From: Trogon surrucura
Taxonomy: Eukaryota > Chordata > Aves > Trogoniformes > Trogonidae
Direction of reading: 5' to 3'
Length of the DNA stretch: 64,000 bases
Assembly: GCA_020746105.1 (NCBI GenBank)
Contig: CM036658.1
Location: 29,599,099 to 29,663,098, forward strand
The position numbers were made by a program, and so were the translations under genes. The notes under the pieces are model-generated. The model was not told where the DNA came from. It did not search any database and saw only the letters and a program-made list of their open reading frames with translations. Shown piece by piece: positions 46,301 through 60,300 of the stretch (position 1 is its first letter; every line of letters begins with the position of its first letter).

Positions 46301-49300
46301 AATGCTTTTTACAATCTTAAGTACCTGCTTGCTTGCAGACTCAATCTGCAGTGGGAATTAATGCTATCAGAAGTGGTAGAACTAGACAAAGTAACTCTCC
46401 TTTTCTGCAAGCATACCAGCCCTGCGTTTTATTTGCATAAAGATGCTAACAGAAGTTGGAACATTTTCCCTGTGGGTTTTTTTCCTTTCCTGGAAAATAA
46501 AAAACAACCCCACAACAATCCCCCAAACCCCCTGTCCTTCCTTTTTCACTCCCACCACCCTGGCAAAAAACCTCATCCCGCTTTCAGAGAAACGAGCATG
46601 CCTTGTTTCATGCTGCTTTGTAACTATAGGAGCAAATCAATAGCAGCTGAATGCCATCTGCTTCGGGCAGCAGAACAGCACCAAAAGTGTGAGCAATGCA
46701 TCTTCCCTTATTGAAAGGTTATTTTATGCAAGTAAACAATTCATCGTCTTCTTGCACGCTTGATGCTCATTTACCACTTTTGATCAATAAAATATGCAAA
46801 ACAACAAAAAAATTGAATCCTAAGAGTAGTTCTGATGCCAGTGTGATAGTTAATCAATAGCAGGTCTCTGTTCAGTAAGGCAGGCAGTAGGGTAACTCCT
46901 TTATTGTACGAACCCAGGGAAAAGTGTGGAAATGTTGCCTCCAAAATGCAATAAAGGAGCGAGAAACGCCAACTTTCATCTTGTAAATTAAAAAAGGGAA
47001 AATGAAACAGGAAGTACTAATTTAATTGTATTTTTCCCCCTTCACCATGCAAAGGGTGCTTATGTCAGCTTGCCTGGTCATTTGTTGCCAAGAGTCTGCT
47101 GTAAGGCTGTTTATAGAGCTATACTATCATTAATGCAGATATTTGCTTAAATTGTAGCCATTATAAGACCTACTTCGGACAGAAAGCCACTCTGTTTCCT
47201 TCTAAAGCTGTTCTACCTTATTAAGTCTTGGTTTTCAATGTATTTATGTTTCAGATGAACTCAGTTTTTCTGTTAAAAACAAACTGCTGTGGGAATTTCT
47301 CTTGCACAGTGTTTCTTTTAGTCAGACCACAAACTGCCTTATTACATTAAGCCTCCTGACAATTGATTCAAGTAGAATACTTCTCTCCCAACAAAGAAAA
47401 CGACATAATTTTTACAGATACTGCAGAACAAAACCTCCAATTTAAACAGTTTTCTAAAATAATACAAAAATACTTGAAATAACAGTTGCTACTCACAAAG
47501 GCTCTCTACTCTAGTGAGCCATATATCCTAATACATATATAAAGAGAATTTAACTACTCTTTCATTTAGATAGCAATTTTGAAGATTATATCACAAAGAT
47601 AAAGCCATGAATTTAGTTGCACATTGTATGTTCTGTTCTGCACTTAATACTGCATTTTATTCATTGTTCTTCGCTGTTTGCACCTAGAAACGCAATTACT
47701 CATGTATGTGGCCTTTATTCACTTTTGGTTATTGGAACTGAAGAAAGGCTTCGTACACTTCTGTAGGAGAGTATCTTATGCAGGGCTTTCATCTAAGAGA
47801 ACTGCCAAGTACAAGACTCCAAAAAACCCATAAATACTGCTTTTTTCTATATTTGCAATGCAAAGACACTTCCCAATATACTGACCATGGACTTCCAAAA
47901 GAGATTTATTAAAGTGCAACCCAGCAATACTTCCTAAGGTATTATTTCATGATTAGATTAGAACCAAACACTAACTTGCAGTCAAGCAGCAGCACTTACA
48001 CACAGGAGAGACAGAAAATCTCTTGCTCGTTGTTCAATTCTTGTAATTCTTACAAAAACAAGACAACTGGAAGAACATATTTATAAATCAACTTGTATGG
48101 AATTTTTAAGGTAATTACTGGTAATTAACAAAGCACATGTTGGCACATATGAAGAAAGTCCTTCTGACCAATCAATCAAACTTACTAAATACAAGATAGG
48201 TTTGGGTGTATTTAATTCTGTGAATTAGAGGCAGATTTGTAAGTAACAGTTCAAAATTTTTCTTTTATAACCTTGTAAGACCCCTAACATTTGTAGTTTT
48301 AACAGGCAGCTGGCCCTTCTATATAACGAAGCTTAGATCAAGCTCTTTCTTCATGCCCTTTTCAAAAATGCTTATGAGTTTATATGAACTCCAATACACG
48401 GTTTGATCACATTTATAGGAGCCGAAACAATTTTGATCAAATTAATAATAGAGAACATAGTAGTGAAAGTGCAGTAGCTTTGAGTCAATGACCCAACTAG
48501 CAGCAAGGGTATAATTTAAAGTCAGAAATTTCCAGTGCATGCACCGTTAGCCACAGTGAACCTGTTACTGCTCTAAAGGGAATTGTTTGCCTCTTATTAG
48601 ATTTTCTACAGCACAGCCATAAGTGATAAATGTACTGCTGTACTCACTGTCAAGTTAATCAATGCTGCCAAAGTTTTGTTGACCTAACAGTAATCCATAA
48701 AGTGAGCGGCATTTTCTCTATCCCTATGACATCTCGGTCCTCAGTGGGGATACAAATCTTACAACAGCTTCTTAAAAAAAAAGAAAGAAAAAAACAAAGC
48801 ACAGCAAAGCGGGGGAAAAAAGACGTTTTCAAAACTCTCTTTAAATTAGCAGACTTTGAGAATTCCTTGCCTCTCTGACAAATTGCTTAAAAATTAAGGC
48901 CACAATGAATTGAGTTTGATGGTTAAAATACTAGCAAATTGGTAACTTCTCGGAGGACAAAGCCTTGCCTGCTAAAAAGAAGGTGTAAAACATCTTCAGC
49001 AGTCTTCCAAGGAAACAGTTGTGAACGCGATTTACTTGTGACTGTAGATTAGTGCACTGGTTCAAACAGAGCGCAGTGCAGCAATTCTGAAGACAGTAAT
49101 GTGAAAACAATAATAAAAAATCACCGCCAATAAAACTTGTCTATGGCTGCATCTGGCTGTGATTCGCAGTCGGTGAGAGGCATCACCACTGAAGAGAAGA
49201 AAAAGTTAGGAAACAATCCCTGGTAGAATGAGCTGCTCTATAAACAAACTGCTGCCATGCTCTCACAAGCAATTATAGACATATGAAATATGAATTGCCA

Positions 49301-52300
49301 TTGATTTTTCTTCTAGAGGTCACTCTGCTCCATGTTTTACACACTCTAGGCATTTATTTGGGTGGCAAACTGACAAGTTTTTACAGAATTAACAGAGCAA
49401 TGTAATCCTTGCTCAATCACAGGTACTTCATTATGGTTCTGTTCCTTGACACTGGTCCCTCCCAAAACTTACCAGCAAGGGAGTCCTTGATAAAGGGGGA
49501 ACAATGCAATCACTCGTGAAAAGAGACCATCCTAACTTGGTCAGCAAATACTTATTTACTTCTTTTGTGCTGATGGTAGACAAGCAGCATCAGTTGGAGG
49601 GCTGCATTTATCATAGCGTAGGAATTCTGCATATAATGTTCTGGCTAAAACTCTTCACATTTTTGTTACTGAAAGAGGGATGACTTCTCCAGAAAGGAGA
49701 AACAAGATTGCCAAGTTAGGCCTCTAACAGAAGTAACATAGCTATATGGATTTCTGTTAAAAATTACCGTAATGTTAAAAGACTGCAAGAATGCCAAGCT
49801 GCACTCTAAAAATCACATATTTTTGATATTATCTTCATTAGTTACAGATGTTACATCCATCGCTTCAGGACGCAGAGAGCTACTTAATTTTAGTGAGTAA
49901 AATCCACAAAAAAGGTTGATACTGAGAATCGTGAATTCATGACTTGTATATTCTGGCTTTTTTTTTTAACAGTAATCTTCTGTAATTCTACTATTCATCT
50001 TTGAAACAAAGAATTGGTCTCTGGGTTTCCCATGCAAGAGTGATTTGCAAAAATTCCCCCTCCTTCCAGGGGTTTTTCTGTCCCTGAAGGCTGTGGTTTA
50101 CCCTGCAAGTAAGCCTTGGCACCCGAAACTAAGGTTAAATTATTATTTTAAGTCACATTTCTTGGTGCCTCAATGAAAGGACAGAACAGTACTATAATAC
50201 TGTGGTATGGCGAGCTTAATTAGACTCTAGACTCCATAAGAAGCAAATAAAAGAGAGTATTCCATCAGTGCATGTATGTCTGGAGAAGTGGTGTCCCGAA
50301 ATCAAAATAGATGTCAATATAGTACAAGGGTTCAGAAAGGATTTATAGCAGCATTGAAGTCTATAAACACCCTTGCATTCTCTGTTGACTGCACACATAA
50401 GTGACCTTTGCTATGACTGATACGTAGATTGAATAAACCAGTGAAGGGCATAAAATGAAATTTCAGGGTAAAAAAACAAAAAAAGAAAAGGCGGGAAGAT
50501 GGGTAGTGATATACAAAATTGAAATAATCTGCTATAGATATTAAAAAAACCCAGGGTGGTTGAGATAACATATAGATATAAAAATGAGAACACACTGGCT
50601 GTAAATGGTAAATATACCACAGGGAAGATAATTCAGCTCTCTCCACCCACACAGTAGCAAACCCAGCTTTTCCACCAGTCCCATATCTCAGGATCAATCA
50701 ATAGTCTGATGGTAGAATTCCCTCTGACTTCCTTGGTGAACACCACCAGTCTGTAAACCTGGGCAAAAGTAACTGATAAAAATATAGCAATTGGGATTGG
50801 TTTTGGGGTTTTTTTTTTTTGGCCACATTCCATTCTTTTTTGAGATGCTAAGCCTGACTACTAGATCTCCTCACTGAAATGCTGTCTGTACTTATGTATC
50901 TCCATCGGACCAGTTATCAGCAGCCTTCTGCACATCAGAGCACAAATCTATCACAAAGCTCACTAACCTTTATTTCCAATACTCCCAAAAGACCCCAATA
51001 TCCTATGGTAGCTTGCTCTTGCAGTACCTGTCCTCATCAGTCCAGCATTTAAAATTTGGTAACTAATTAAGGTGACACGATTAAACTTGCCTGAATTTGA
51101 TTAATTGTAAAAAAATGCACCTGCAAAACAGGTAAACGCTATTGCATGGCATATAAGCACAATGTCATCATAAAAAAAGCAAACTGCTTCCTAATCCCGA
51201 TGTTACAACTGCTGCTGTTCAGAATTATTAGCATGTATCTCTGGATGACCTCGACTGAGTCCAAATACACAGAGAAACATTTTATGGAATAACATAGAGA
51301 CAGCTGCTTAAATGCTGGTGGCTGTAAGACTGTTGACTGCAAATCCTGTGCAAGGTCTTTACCCCTTCTTAATCCCCTGTTATCTTACGAGCATTTTTGA
51401 AATGTTACAACAGGAATCTTCCTCACTGAATCAGGTGTGAGAGGTGGATCCCATGCTGAAAAGTGCACTTGTAGATCAGGATGCTCTAACATCTAGGGAA
51501 ATTGGGAGAGACTTCACTCATCTAACTTCCTCATGATTCCTTGGGGACATTCTCAATATTTTCCAGGAGCCAACATTACAGGGAAGCTGTTCAGAACACC
51601 ACAGTTACTCAGAATACAGCTGTGACCTCCCAGTGACTTTGCAATAAGGATATAAAGAAAAATACTGTAAATGACCTGTGTTCAAAGTACTGCTTCTGTT
51701 GCAGCATGTCTGCTATCATCAGTTCATGAGCTGATATGACACCATACTATTGCAGTTATGAGTGCTGTATTTCCCTACTGATGATGATATTCTGGAAATA
51801 AAAAATAAGATGCTCAAAAAATGGAGGATGAACTCCCCCAGTCAGATACACATAACTGGAATGACATTTTCTCAGAACATTTTATTGGGAAAGTTACCAC
51901 TGACCTTTTCATTTTCCTAGAATAGACATACCCAGTGGGTTGCAACAGCATAAGAAATAAGATTTTTATCCAACCATTTTAAAACTGTAATTCTACAAAA
52001 GCAGACTCCAGCCACATCACTGCTGTAAAAGCCAGGGATGCAGCACAGAAACTGCTGTTCTAAGAGAGCAGTTTCAAAAGCTGTGGCAGCTGGTATATTT
52101 ATGCTCTCAGTTTACGTGAGTGATGCCAACACGCACAGCAGTGATACAACTTACGTAGCCAAAGTAGTTCCGTAAAAACTGACTTAGAAATCATTCTGTT
52201 TAGTGTGTAACAGCCTTCTTGGTGGAGCACATTACTCCCAAGCCTCACATACACAACAAGTATCAACAACTGAACCAACAGGCAATACTTTCTTTGGACA

Positions 52301-54276
52301 TACTAAAACTCAAAGCCATTTATTTCAACATCTAAGGTGACAGAGGCTTTCTCCTCATGCTGACGCACTCGTTCTCAAAAGGCTGGCACTAAAGAGGAGC
52401 ATCCAGGTGGTTTTCCTACATTTTGTCATTAAGGGGAATATCAACAAGACCCCTATGCAGAACAATGCTTACACTGTGCGAGTCACTAACATTTGGCTTG
52501 CACAGAAAGCTGGAAGAAAGAAGCACCGATCAAAAATGTCGAGATATATATCATTAGGGACAGCCACCGGTATTAAAGACGATTTGAAATCCAATGTGCT
52601 AGGCTCAAGTCTCTACCAACACAAGGGTTACTGGTTATTAAGATAAGCAAACCACACTTAGAGATTGCCTTGTCTACTAGACAGTAACAAACACAAATGT
52701 TATACTGTAAGCAAGGCTTTCTTGAGCTGTAGATGCAACTGGAGTAAATCTTGTGCTCAGCTCTGAATTGCAGGGTATCTCATTTTCCCGTCTGTTATTT
52801 CCTGAAGCATGTTGAAGGAGAAATGTACATACCAAAGGTGTCAAATAAAATTTAACATTCCCATAACAGAGATCTTGAAAGGAAACAGCTTTTAGTGGTT
52901 TTGTTGCAAGGAGAAACAAACAAGACTAATTTCTGTATCACATATAAAATTTCCCTTTGTGCATAGTGGTTACTCTCAACTCTCTTTTGTTGCATCAGTG
53001 CTTCTTACTGCTTTATGTAAGATTTGCATTCATTGATAACACTGGTTTACTCTGACTGTTATACTCAGCTTTGAACTACCTGCTCTCAATTAATCTGTTC
53101 CACTCTTTGATAGCTTATTTATCAGATTGGGAAAGATAGATTTAATGGTGCTTGCTGGAAACAAGTTCTTTAATTGGAAATACCAGAGCGTTTAGCTCAC
53201 TTAGTGCTCTAGCAATTAAGGACAATTTGGAAAAGCGTTTTTTCCCCTACTATTGTCTCCTTGATTAGATATCCAAAGAAGCAGACAAAACAAATGACAA
53301 TACCACCTAGCAATATTGGTTCAAATAAAAGCCCAGCAGCCAAATTACTTACTATGAGAAATGTGAACCATCCCCATCAATTCCAATGCTGTGTTACATT
53401 CATTTTGCTATATCTTTGCCTCCCAAGTAGTTAAATGGCAAAATTTCTTTCAAAATGCATAGCTCCATGTCTGCCTCTATACAATTATCCCCTTCCACAA
53501 ATAAGCCAAATCAACAGAAGAAATTATTTTTCTTGATTAAGCTCCCACATTTCTCTTGGGATGAAACAAAACAAACAATTAATCTTTCCTTATTTGTTCT
53601 CAGAAGAACCTGCATCCCTTAAATGTACGATAACCAGGGTACCTGTGGCAGGCAGTCGGCAGCAATTAGGCTTGTGCTGAAAATGAATGGACTAGAGTCA
53701 GAATGCCTAATCTGCTGAGAGTTTCTACAGGAGGGCAAGGTTAGACCAGGAAAATTCCCTTGCTGTGGAAATACTGTTAAAAATTACCACTTGACTTCAG
53801 CATAATTAACAAGGTTTGGGAATTTATATGAACTGAGTAATTGAAAAGAATTAGCAAGAGATATATACATTAATCTTCACCAGTTACAACATGCCTAATG
53901 AAATTAAAGGTTCTACTTCTACTTCACACTTTGTTTCTGCAAACTTTTTACATCTATGGAAGAAAAAGTATATCAGATAAAGACAATGATAGTTACGAGA
54001 AATTAAAAAGAAACTGCATCGCGAAGCTCAATTTTTGTATCAATACTTCTTGAAGATTTTCTTATACATAAATCATAGTATTTATCGTAAGAAACTCTTA
54101 TTTTAACGGTCACATTTTTAAAGGCAGCAGGAAGCATCCGTATCTGAATTACAAATTTAGGCATCATTCAGTAACACATATTTGTTTGTAAATCTGCCTA
54201 CACTTAAATTTAAGTCTGTCTGTCAAGACATTCTGCAATCACCAGTTTCAGTAAAATGAGCTTTTATACACTTAAC

Positions 54277-54382
54277 TAAATCCGTTTTATATTTGTATTA
54301 CAGAGACAATAAGCAGGTGAAAAGAAAAATAAATCCGTTTTATATTTGTATTACAGAGACAATAAGCAGGTGAAAAGAAAAA
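54277..54382. repeat. Perfect tandem duplication, two 53-bp units
   Basis: The unit starting TAAATCCGTTTTATATTTG and ending GGTGAAAAGAAAAA occurs at 54277-54329 and again at 54330-54382 with no mismatch. A partial third start (TAAA) follows. Confidence 0.97.
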
Positions 54383-57300
54383 TAAAGGAGACAGACAACA
54401 CCAGCAGAAGATAACAAGCATTCGTTAGTCTTCTAGGCTACCCATGAGCACAGGACCTTCTCCCCTTAGTTCAGTTCGAAATCCTTCATCATATCCTTCA
54501 GAAAGGACACATGCACGATTGCAAAGAAAGCCAAGAAAATGGAGGACACATAAGGGAATTATATGTAGTGCAGGAGAGTCCAATTTATGGTAGGACCATA
54601 GGGGAAGGTGCACTGATCACCGTCCCACAACCTATCTGAGGAAGACTAGTTGTCTTCTCCTCTGCTCTCTTAGTTGCTAATGGACTAACTTACTTCTTGC
54701 TTAAGCAGGGCTTCTTGCAAAGACTTTTTCTGTCCCTACGTTCTTTCCTTGTGACATCTCTAAAGTAAAAGTTCAAGAATTGATGCTTATTTAAGTCAGT
54801 ATCTTTCTGGTAAAACCCTGTGATTAGCTCATCATTTTTTTGTTAGGTTTGTGTGGGGTTTTTTTCCCCCCTTCAGAATAGTCTACACTAAATGCTACAA
54901 GCAATGCTACATAAAAGCATTACAATTATTATGGCATATTTTTAAGTGAAGAATTGTCAGGTCAAGTTTATCAATCAAATGTTAAATCAGTTTCCTTATG
55001 TGTAAGGATTTATTTAATGTTGCTTATAGTTGTAGTATGATCCCATATTCCTTTTTACTCCTAGAATCAGTCCTTCCTCCAAAGCACAGACTGGATTGTA
55101 TTCAGCTATTCAGCATGTATTAAATATTTTGTTTTCTTCCTCTCATCTCCAAACATGGCCTGTGCCCTAAGTACAAATTCAAATTGTGCTATAAAGACAA
55201 TATTATTCACTTCTTCATGAACTTTTTTCCCAGTCCTTTTGTGCAGTTTATAGATGTGTAAAGAATATTAATTATCGGTCTGCATCCACACAAAACATGT
55301 TGACAAAAAAATAGTATCAGACTGCACAAAGGCAATGATTTGTCAGACCTAGGCCTAAATCTAAACTACATGCTAATTTAGTGCTGTACACTACTCAACA
55401 ACCATAACAGAACACAATGCGTTGCACTACACGCAACAATAAAACACTTTCACTAGATTCTTTTCCTTCATTGGCAGTTAAGTAACTTCACAGTTTATTT
55501 TGAAGAAAAAGCCCTTAAGACTCGCTTTGAAAGTCCAATTTAAACAAGCTATAGTCATTTGTACAAAAAAAAATAAGAATTAGCTTATGTAAAACAACAC
55601 AAAGTAGGAAATTAAAATATTTTTTAAATGTTGTAGATTGATTAAAAAGATGTGAGAAATTGAGTATCATATTTCAGGTAGTGATAATAAAGACTCTGCA
55701 GGAATTACAGCTCCCTTCTTCCTTTCTTCCTTTAATACAATGCACAAAAATAGTTTGTATGGGTTTTTTTTTGTTTTGTTTTTGTTTTTCCCAAAGAAGT
55801 TCTAGCAAATCTAGTAAATATTTACCAAGGAAAAGAAAATTTAATGCTTACACATCAACTGTGGAGTTGCCTTCAGGATAAGGAAGGTGACCTTTTTTCC
55901 ATTCATTATGGCTAAATCAAATAAGCATCTTACATTTTGTACTGCTGTAGAAGGAATCGTGGCTATTAGAACAAATAGCCATCCGCAGACTATAGGGACC
56001 ATAGCAGTATGCCAGCACTCGAGTTTTAATACTCCTAGTTCTGCTCTAACAAGGTGTCCCATCTTAGGAAAAGAACTTTCTTTCTTTCTCTCTTCTCTCA
56101 AAATATCTTCCAATTATTCTGAATATACGCAGGTCATGACAGAGACCATTTCTTACTGTATAGAGACACACAACCAATACAGCTTGATGTCCATCTTAAC
56201 TTGGGTGAAAGTATGTGATACAATAGTGTTATGATATACAGTATAATGGAAAGAGAACAAGCACTTAGACATGGTTGCTAAACCTGTCATGACTTCTAGT
56301 ATAAATTCTGCTTTTAAGTGAGTAAAATTTGTTTTGATCAGCTCTAACATGTAAAAGTGAAATGAGAGATAAGTTCATACAGCACAATTCTATACAGCAA
56401 AACCAAACAGATTATTAAAGAGGAAGGAAAAGACATGAAATGTAAACCACAATGTAGCACCACTTCAAAAGAGAAAAACGTAACTCTTAAAACACAAGTC
56501 AGGTAATTTTCCTAAGCATTCTTGAAAAATGCTTGGAATATTTCTGCAGGAAACATTTCTGCAAAAGGACACTCTTAATAAATGGCTCTCCTTTCAACTA
56601 TCTACAGAATTATTTTGCTTTCCTGTTTTCTCGTGCTTTCCTCCTCTTCTTAACAAATACACAATCCTGCATGTGTCAAGCACACTTCTTTAAAATCCAC
56701 AGCCATCTGAAACCAGCAATGCATCTGTACCACCAAGGAAACATGTATGCACAACAGAATCTTAAAAAAGCTGGTCACAGCAATGATGGATTTAAGTTAT
56801 TAACTGATCAAAAAAAGATGGATGGTGGTCTGCTTTTCTTAATCTACATCATCATCTAGATCTATTTAAAGATATGTGGTACACTAACAAACTTAGTTAA
56901 GGTTTCGATAAAATCAGTAGAATAATCTGCTCTGTTACATTGAGACTGTATCGATCAATAAAATCACTTGTACTAGGAAAGTACTGTTAAGTACTGACAA
57001 TCCCAGCCATTAATATTATTTAACGCTCTGCTCACAATCTTTAATGAGGACAAAGAACATTTTGTCTTTTTATACTTATCATACCATTGCTTTTAGAGCT
57101 CCTTACAGGTATAGCTCAACCTTGATTACTGCAGACTAAATGGAGTTAGGGAAAGAAGACAACAGTTTTGTATAATGGAGAGAATTTTCAATGTGATGAA
57201 CAGATGTGGGTGATTCAACAGACTTTCCAGCAAAATATAGTTAAAACTCATTTCACTGAATCTAACTTTTACTTGCAAATTTCTAAAGCTAGGCTCATTC

Positions 57301-60300
57301 TTCCCAGTGCAGTCACCTGCATTTAAAACCAAACTGGTTTCCAGAAACAGCAATCAGGAAGATAAGCATCTGTTCTGTCTTCTGGACTTGATGGGAATTA
57401 TTTTTTTTTCCTGCAAATAAGCCAATTTGTTCTTAAATTAGTTAGAAATAGATCCCAACAGTGAATGTATGTATAGGACAAAGGGAAGGACTGCCTCTGC
57501 AGAAGCCTTTGTGGTGGTTAATGAATGACACGAGGAAGTCAAAGTGATTTCTACCCAGCTCAAGCTCTCAGAGTGTTGTTAAACAGAAGCCTAGTAGGAA
57601 AAACCCTACAGGTCAGGCATGCACAGAATAAGGTAGAGAAGAACAAAAATAGGCCCAGCTCATATTCTGCACAGAAGTTTTGTAACTAAAAATCTTTTTT
57701 TTTTTTTCCCGAGCTCAGCTTTTAAATACATAGCTAATTACCTGCCATGCGTAAAGCTTTTGGTCTGAAAAGGAACTGGCCTTTACAAGTGGCTTTGCAC
57801 GGTGGCATGTGACCTGCATTCCTCTTTATGGTATCAATATGATTCAACCATGTAGTCTCAGCCATGTGATTCAATGTTTTTTCTTTTAAGAATAGTGTTT
57901 GTGAGACATACAGGGCTCAGTTCATGAAAACACGTTAATGTTTAAGCAAATCTAATAACAAGCTGAGACCCAAGTATGCGTTTAATGACTTCGAGGACTA
58001 TACAAGAAAGGCATAATTTTTCAAAACAAAGGTGCTTTTACCACTGTATCCTATCTCCAAAAATGGCTATAAATGGATACCAAGGAAGAGTATAAATGAG
58101 CAAGACTAACATACAAGACATTTTCCTTCAATACTCCAGCAGCCTCAGAAGTTATTTCCAGCTTGAGGACCCTCTACGCTTGATATAAACTGCTGCTCCA
58201 TGAACCTTTTCAGTCTTCCTCTGAATCAACTTAAAATTTTGCATTCAGAACACCATTTGGCAAAGACACACAGGTATACAGGAATAACTAAATGTTTGAT
58301 ACAGAACAAATTCCTAAGAATATAAAGGAAGAACAATTGTAAAGAATACTAGCACTGACAGAGTGGATAAACGTGATGAATGTGAACTACACAGAAAATC
58401 CGAATAGCTGAACGATCATTGAATAGTTCTACTATCACTTTGCCATTACATTTCCAGAACTAAATAGTAACCAATCTGATTTATTTTTATTGGGCAAAAG
58501 CAAACAAATGTCTCCTAACAGTGCATGTACCACACACAGAGATCTCAGTATTTCTAAACAATACCGACACCACTGGTTCAAAAATGTCAGCATTACACTT
58601 TTTTTCTTCCTTAATATTGATAATGGAACATCAGAACTGTTCAGTTTGGAAAGAACTTACAGATTCCTTCTGATCCTAGGGAACTATGTCAGCTTCAGTA
58701 GACCCAAACCTCAAGATCTCCCTGTGTGTTTTTATGAAATCCTACCTTTCACTCCACCTACCAGAGTTCAGGCTGGCTTTTATGTACTACCATGGGACAT
58801 TTTTTCCTCCACTTCACAAAGAGAAAAGAAAAAGTGAAAAATCCTGTGCATCACTATGGGTTTGTTTTCCCTACTTTCTGATCCTACTCCAGCAAAGACA
58901 GCTCTGAAGCAGTCTTTCAGCTACAGTTACACAGGAGTATTCAGCTATTGAAAGGCAAAACTCCTGCCGATGCACAATGGGAGCACTTGCACACTGGCAT
59001 CAAGAGTCCAGGTGGCTCTTCTTAGAGCAGACACCTCTCCAGTCTTCTTAACAATGGAGAAGGTTATAAATGACTAAGTTCATATTCCTCCTTGTTAGAA
59101 TAACAAGAGTCCAACAGAAATTGAAACAGTTAAGTAGTAAAAAATTAATGAAACTTCCCACTAGGGGAGTAAACCTTTTTTTTCTTCACAATGAGATAAA
59201 AAAAACCTGAGAAATCAAATTATCTTGCTCCACATCATGATAGCGAAAGGGGGAGATGACTGACAATCAAAGAAAGCGTTATCCTCAGTTGCAATATGAA
59301 GTACTGTATTAGCTCTAAAATGCTCTGCACTGGATCCTTTTAGTATTCTATTTTTTTTTAATTTCATCTAAGATTTTTATAAAACAACAGCACACAACTA
59401 GATCAACTTAAAGGAAGATAGTTCCAAAGCTTTAGAATACAATTTGGATTGATGACTAAAATCAGAGAGGTTCTTCTCTGGGGCTAGGGAAGCTTATTTA
59501 ATCGTTCCATCTAGATTTATTGATTTGTTCATACGCATTGTCCAGTTAGAAAAGGCTATATATTTTATTTACTTAAACTTTAACACAAGGAATCTAGTAT
59601 CAACACTTAGTGAAGTAATTACAGAAAATCATCATGGCCCATGAAGAAATGACAATTTGGGACACATTTTCTGTAAGATAATTTTCCTTCTGCAGCACTA
59701 ATTGCAGAAATAGCTCATCTGTCTTCATTGTTTTGCACTTGCTGTTGAAACGTTCTCCCCAAAAGAGTAAAAAAAAATGCAGTATAACAATGGGTGATTT
59801 TCTCCTTTGTATTTCTGATGAACTTATTCATAAAGCAACTACACATTATTCATCACTCCATCCACTGTTTTCCTAACTCCACCCTGCTGGAACCTAAGAC
59901 AATTAAGGACTATAGGATTGGATTCTACTTTCTTAAAGAGCAAAATCATAACAGATACGGTTTTATTTATCTTTTTCAGGAAGGATTGCTAGTTAAAATA
60001 TTTTTACAGAGAATTGCATTTTGAAGAATACTGAAATATAGGTCAAAGTGCTTCTCAGATCTCCAGATCATTTCCTTAAATGGAAACTAAATCTCTAGTC
60101 CAGTTTCATAAACTTCATAATTCATTTTGAAGATTTGGATTCCTGAAACTGCTGGAATGCTGAAGTTCATCGAGTTTTCAAGTCTCACAGCCAAGCAGCA
60201 CTTTAACCAATCTTATCTCCGGGAATCAGGACTGGTCTCTTTGTCAAAAATTCATGAGTAAATAAAAGGCAAGTATGTTTTCTTGACCTCAGCTGACAGA

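Noticed and set aside
46361-46714. 117-codon + strand frame
   Set aside because: Composition and context are those of intronic DNA, no domain is seen and overlapping frames are similar in length.
50332-50697. 121-codon - strand frame in the SNX24 intron
   Set aside because: No resemblance to the missing PX-domain exons and no flanking consensus splice sites that would fit. Treated as chance.
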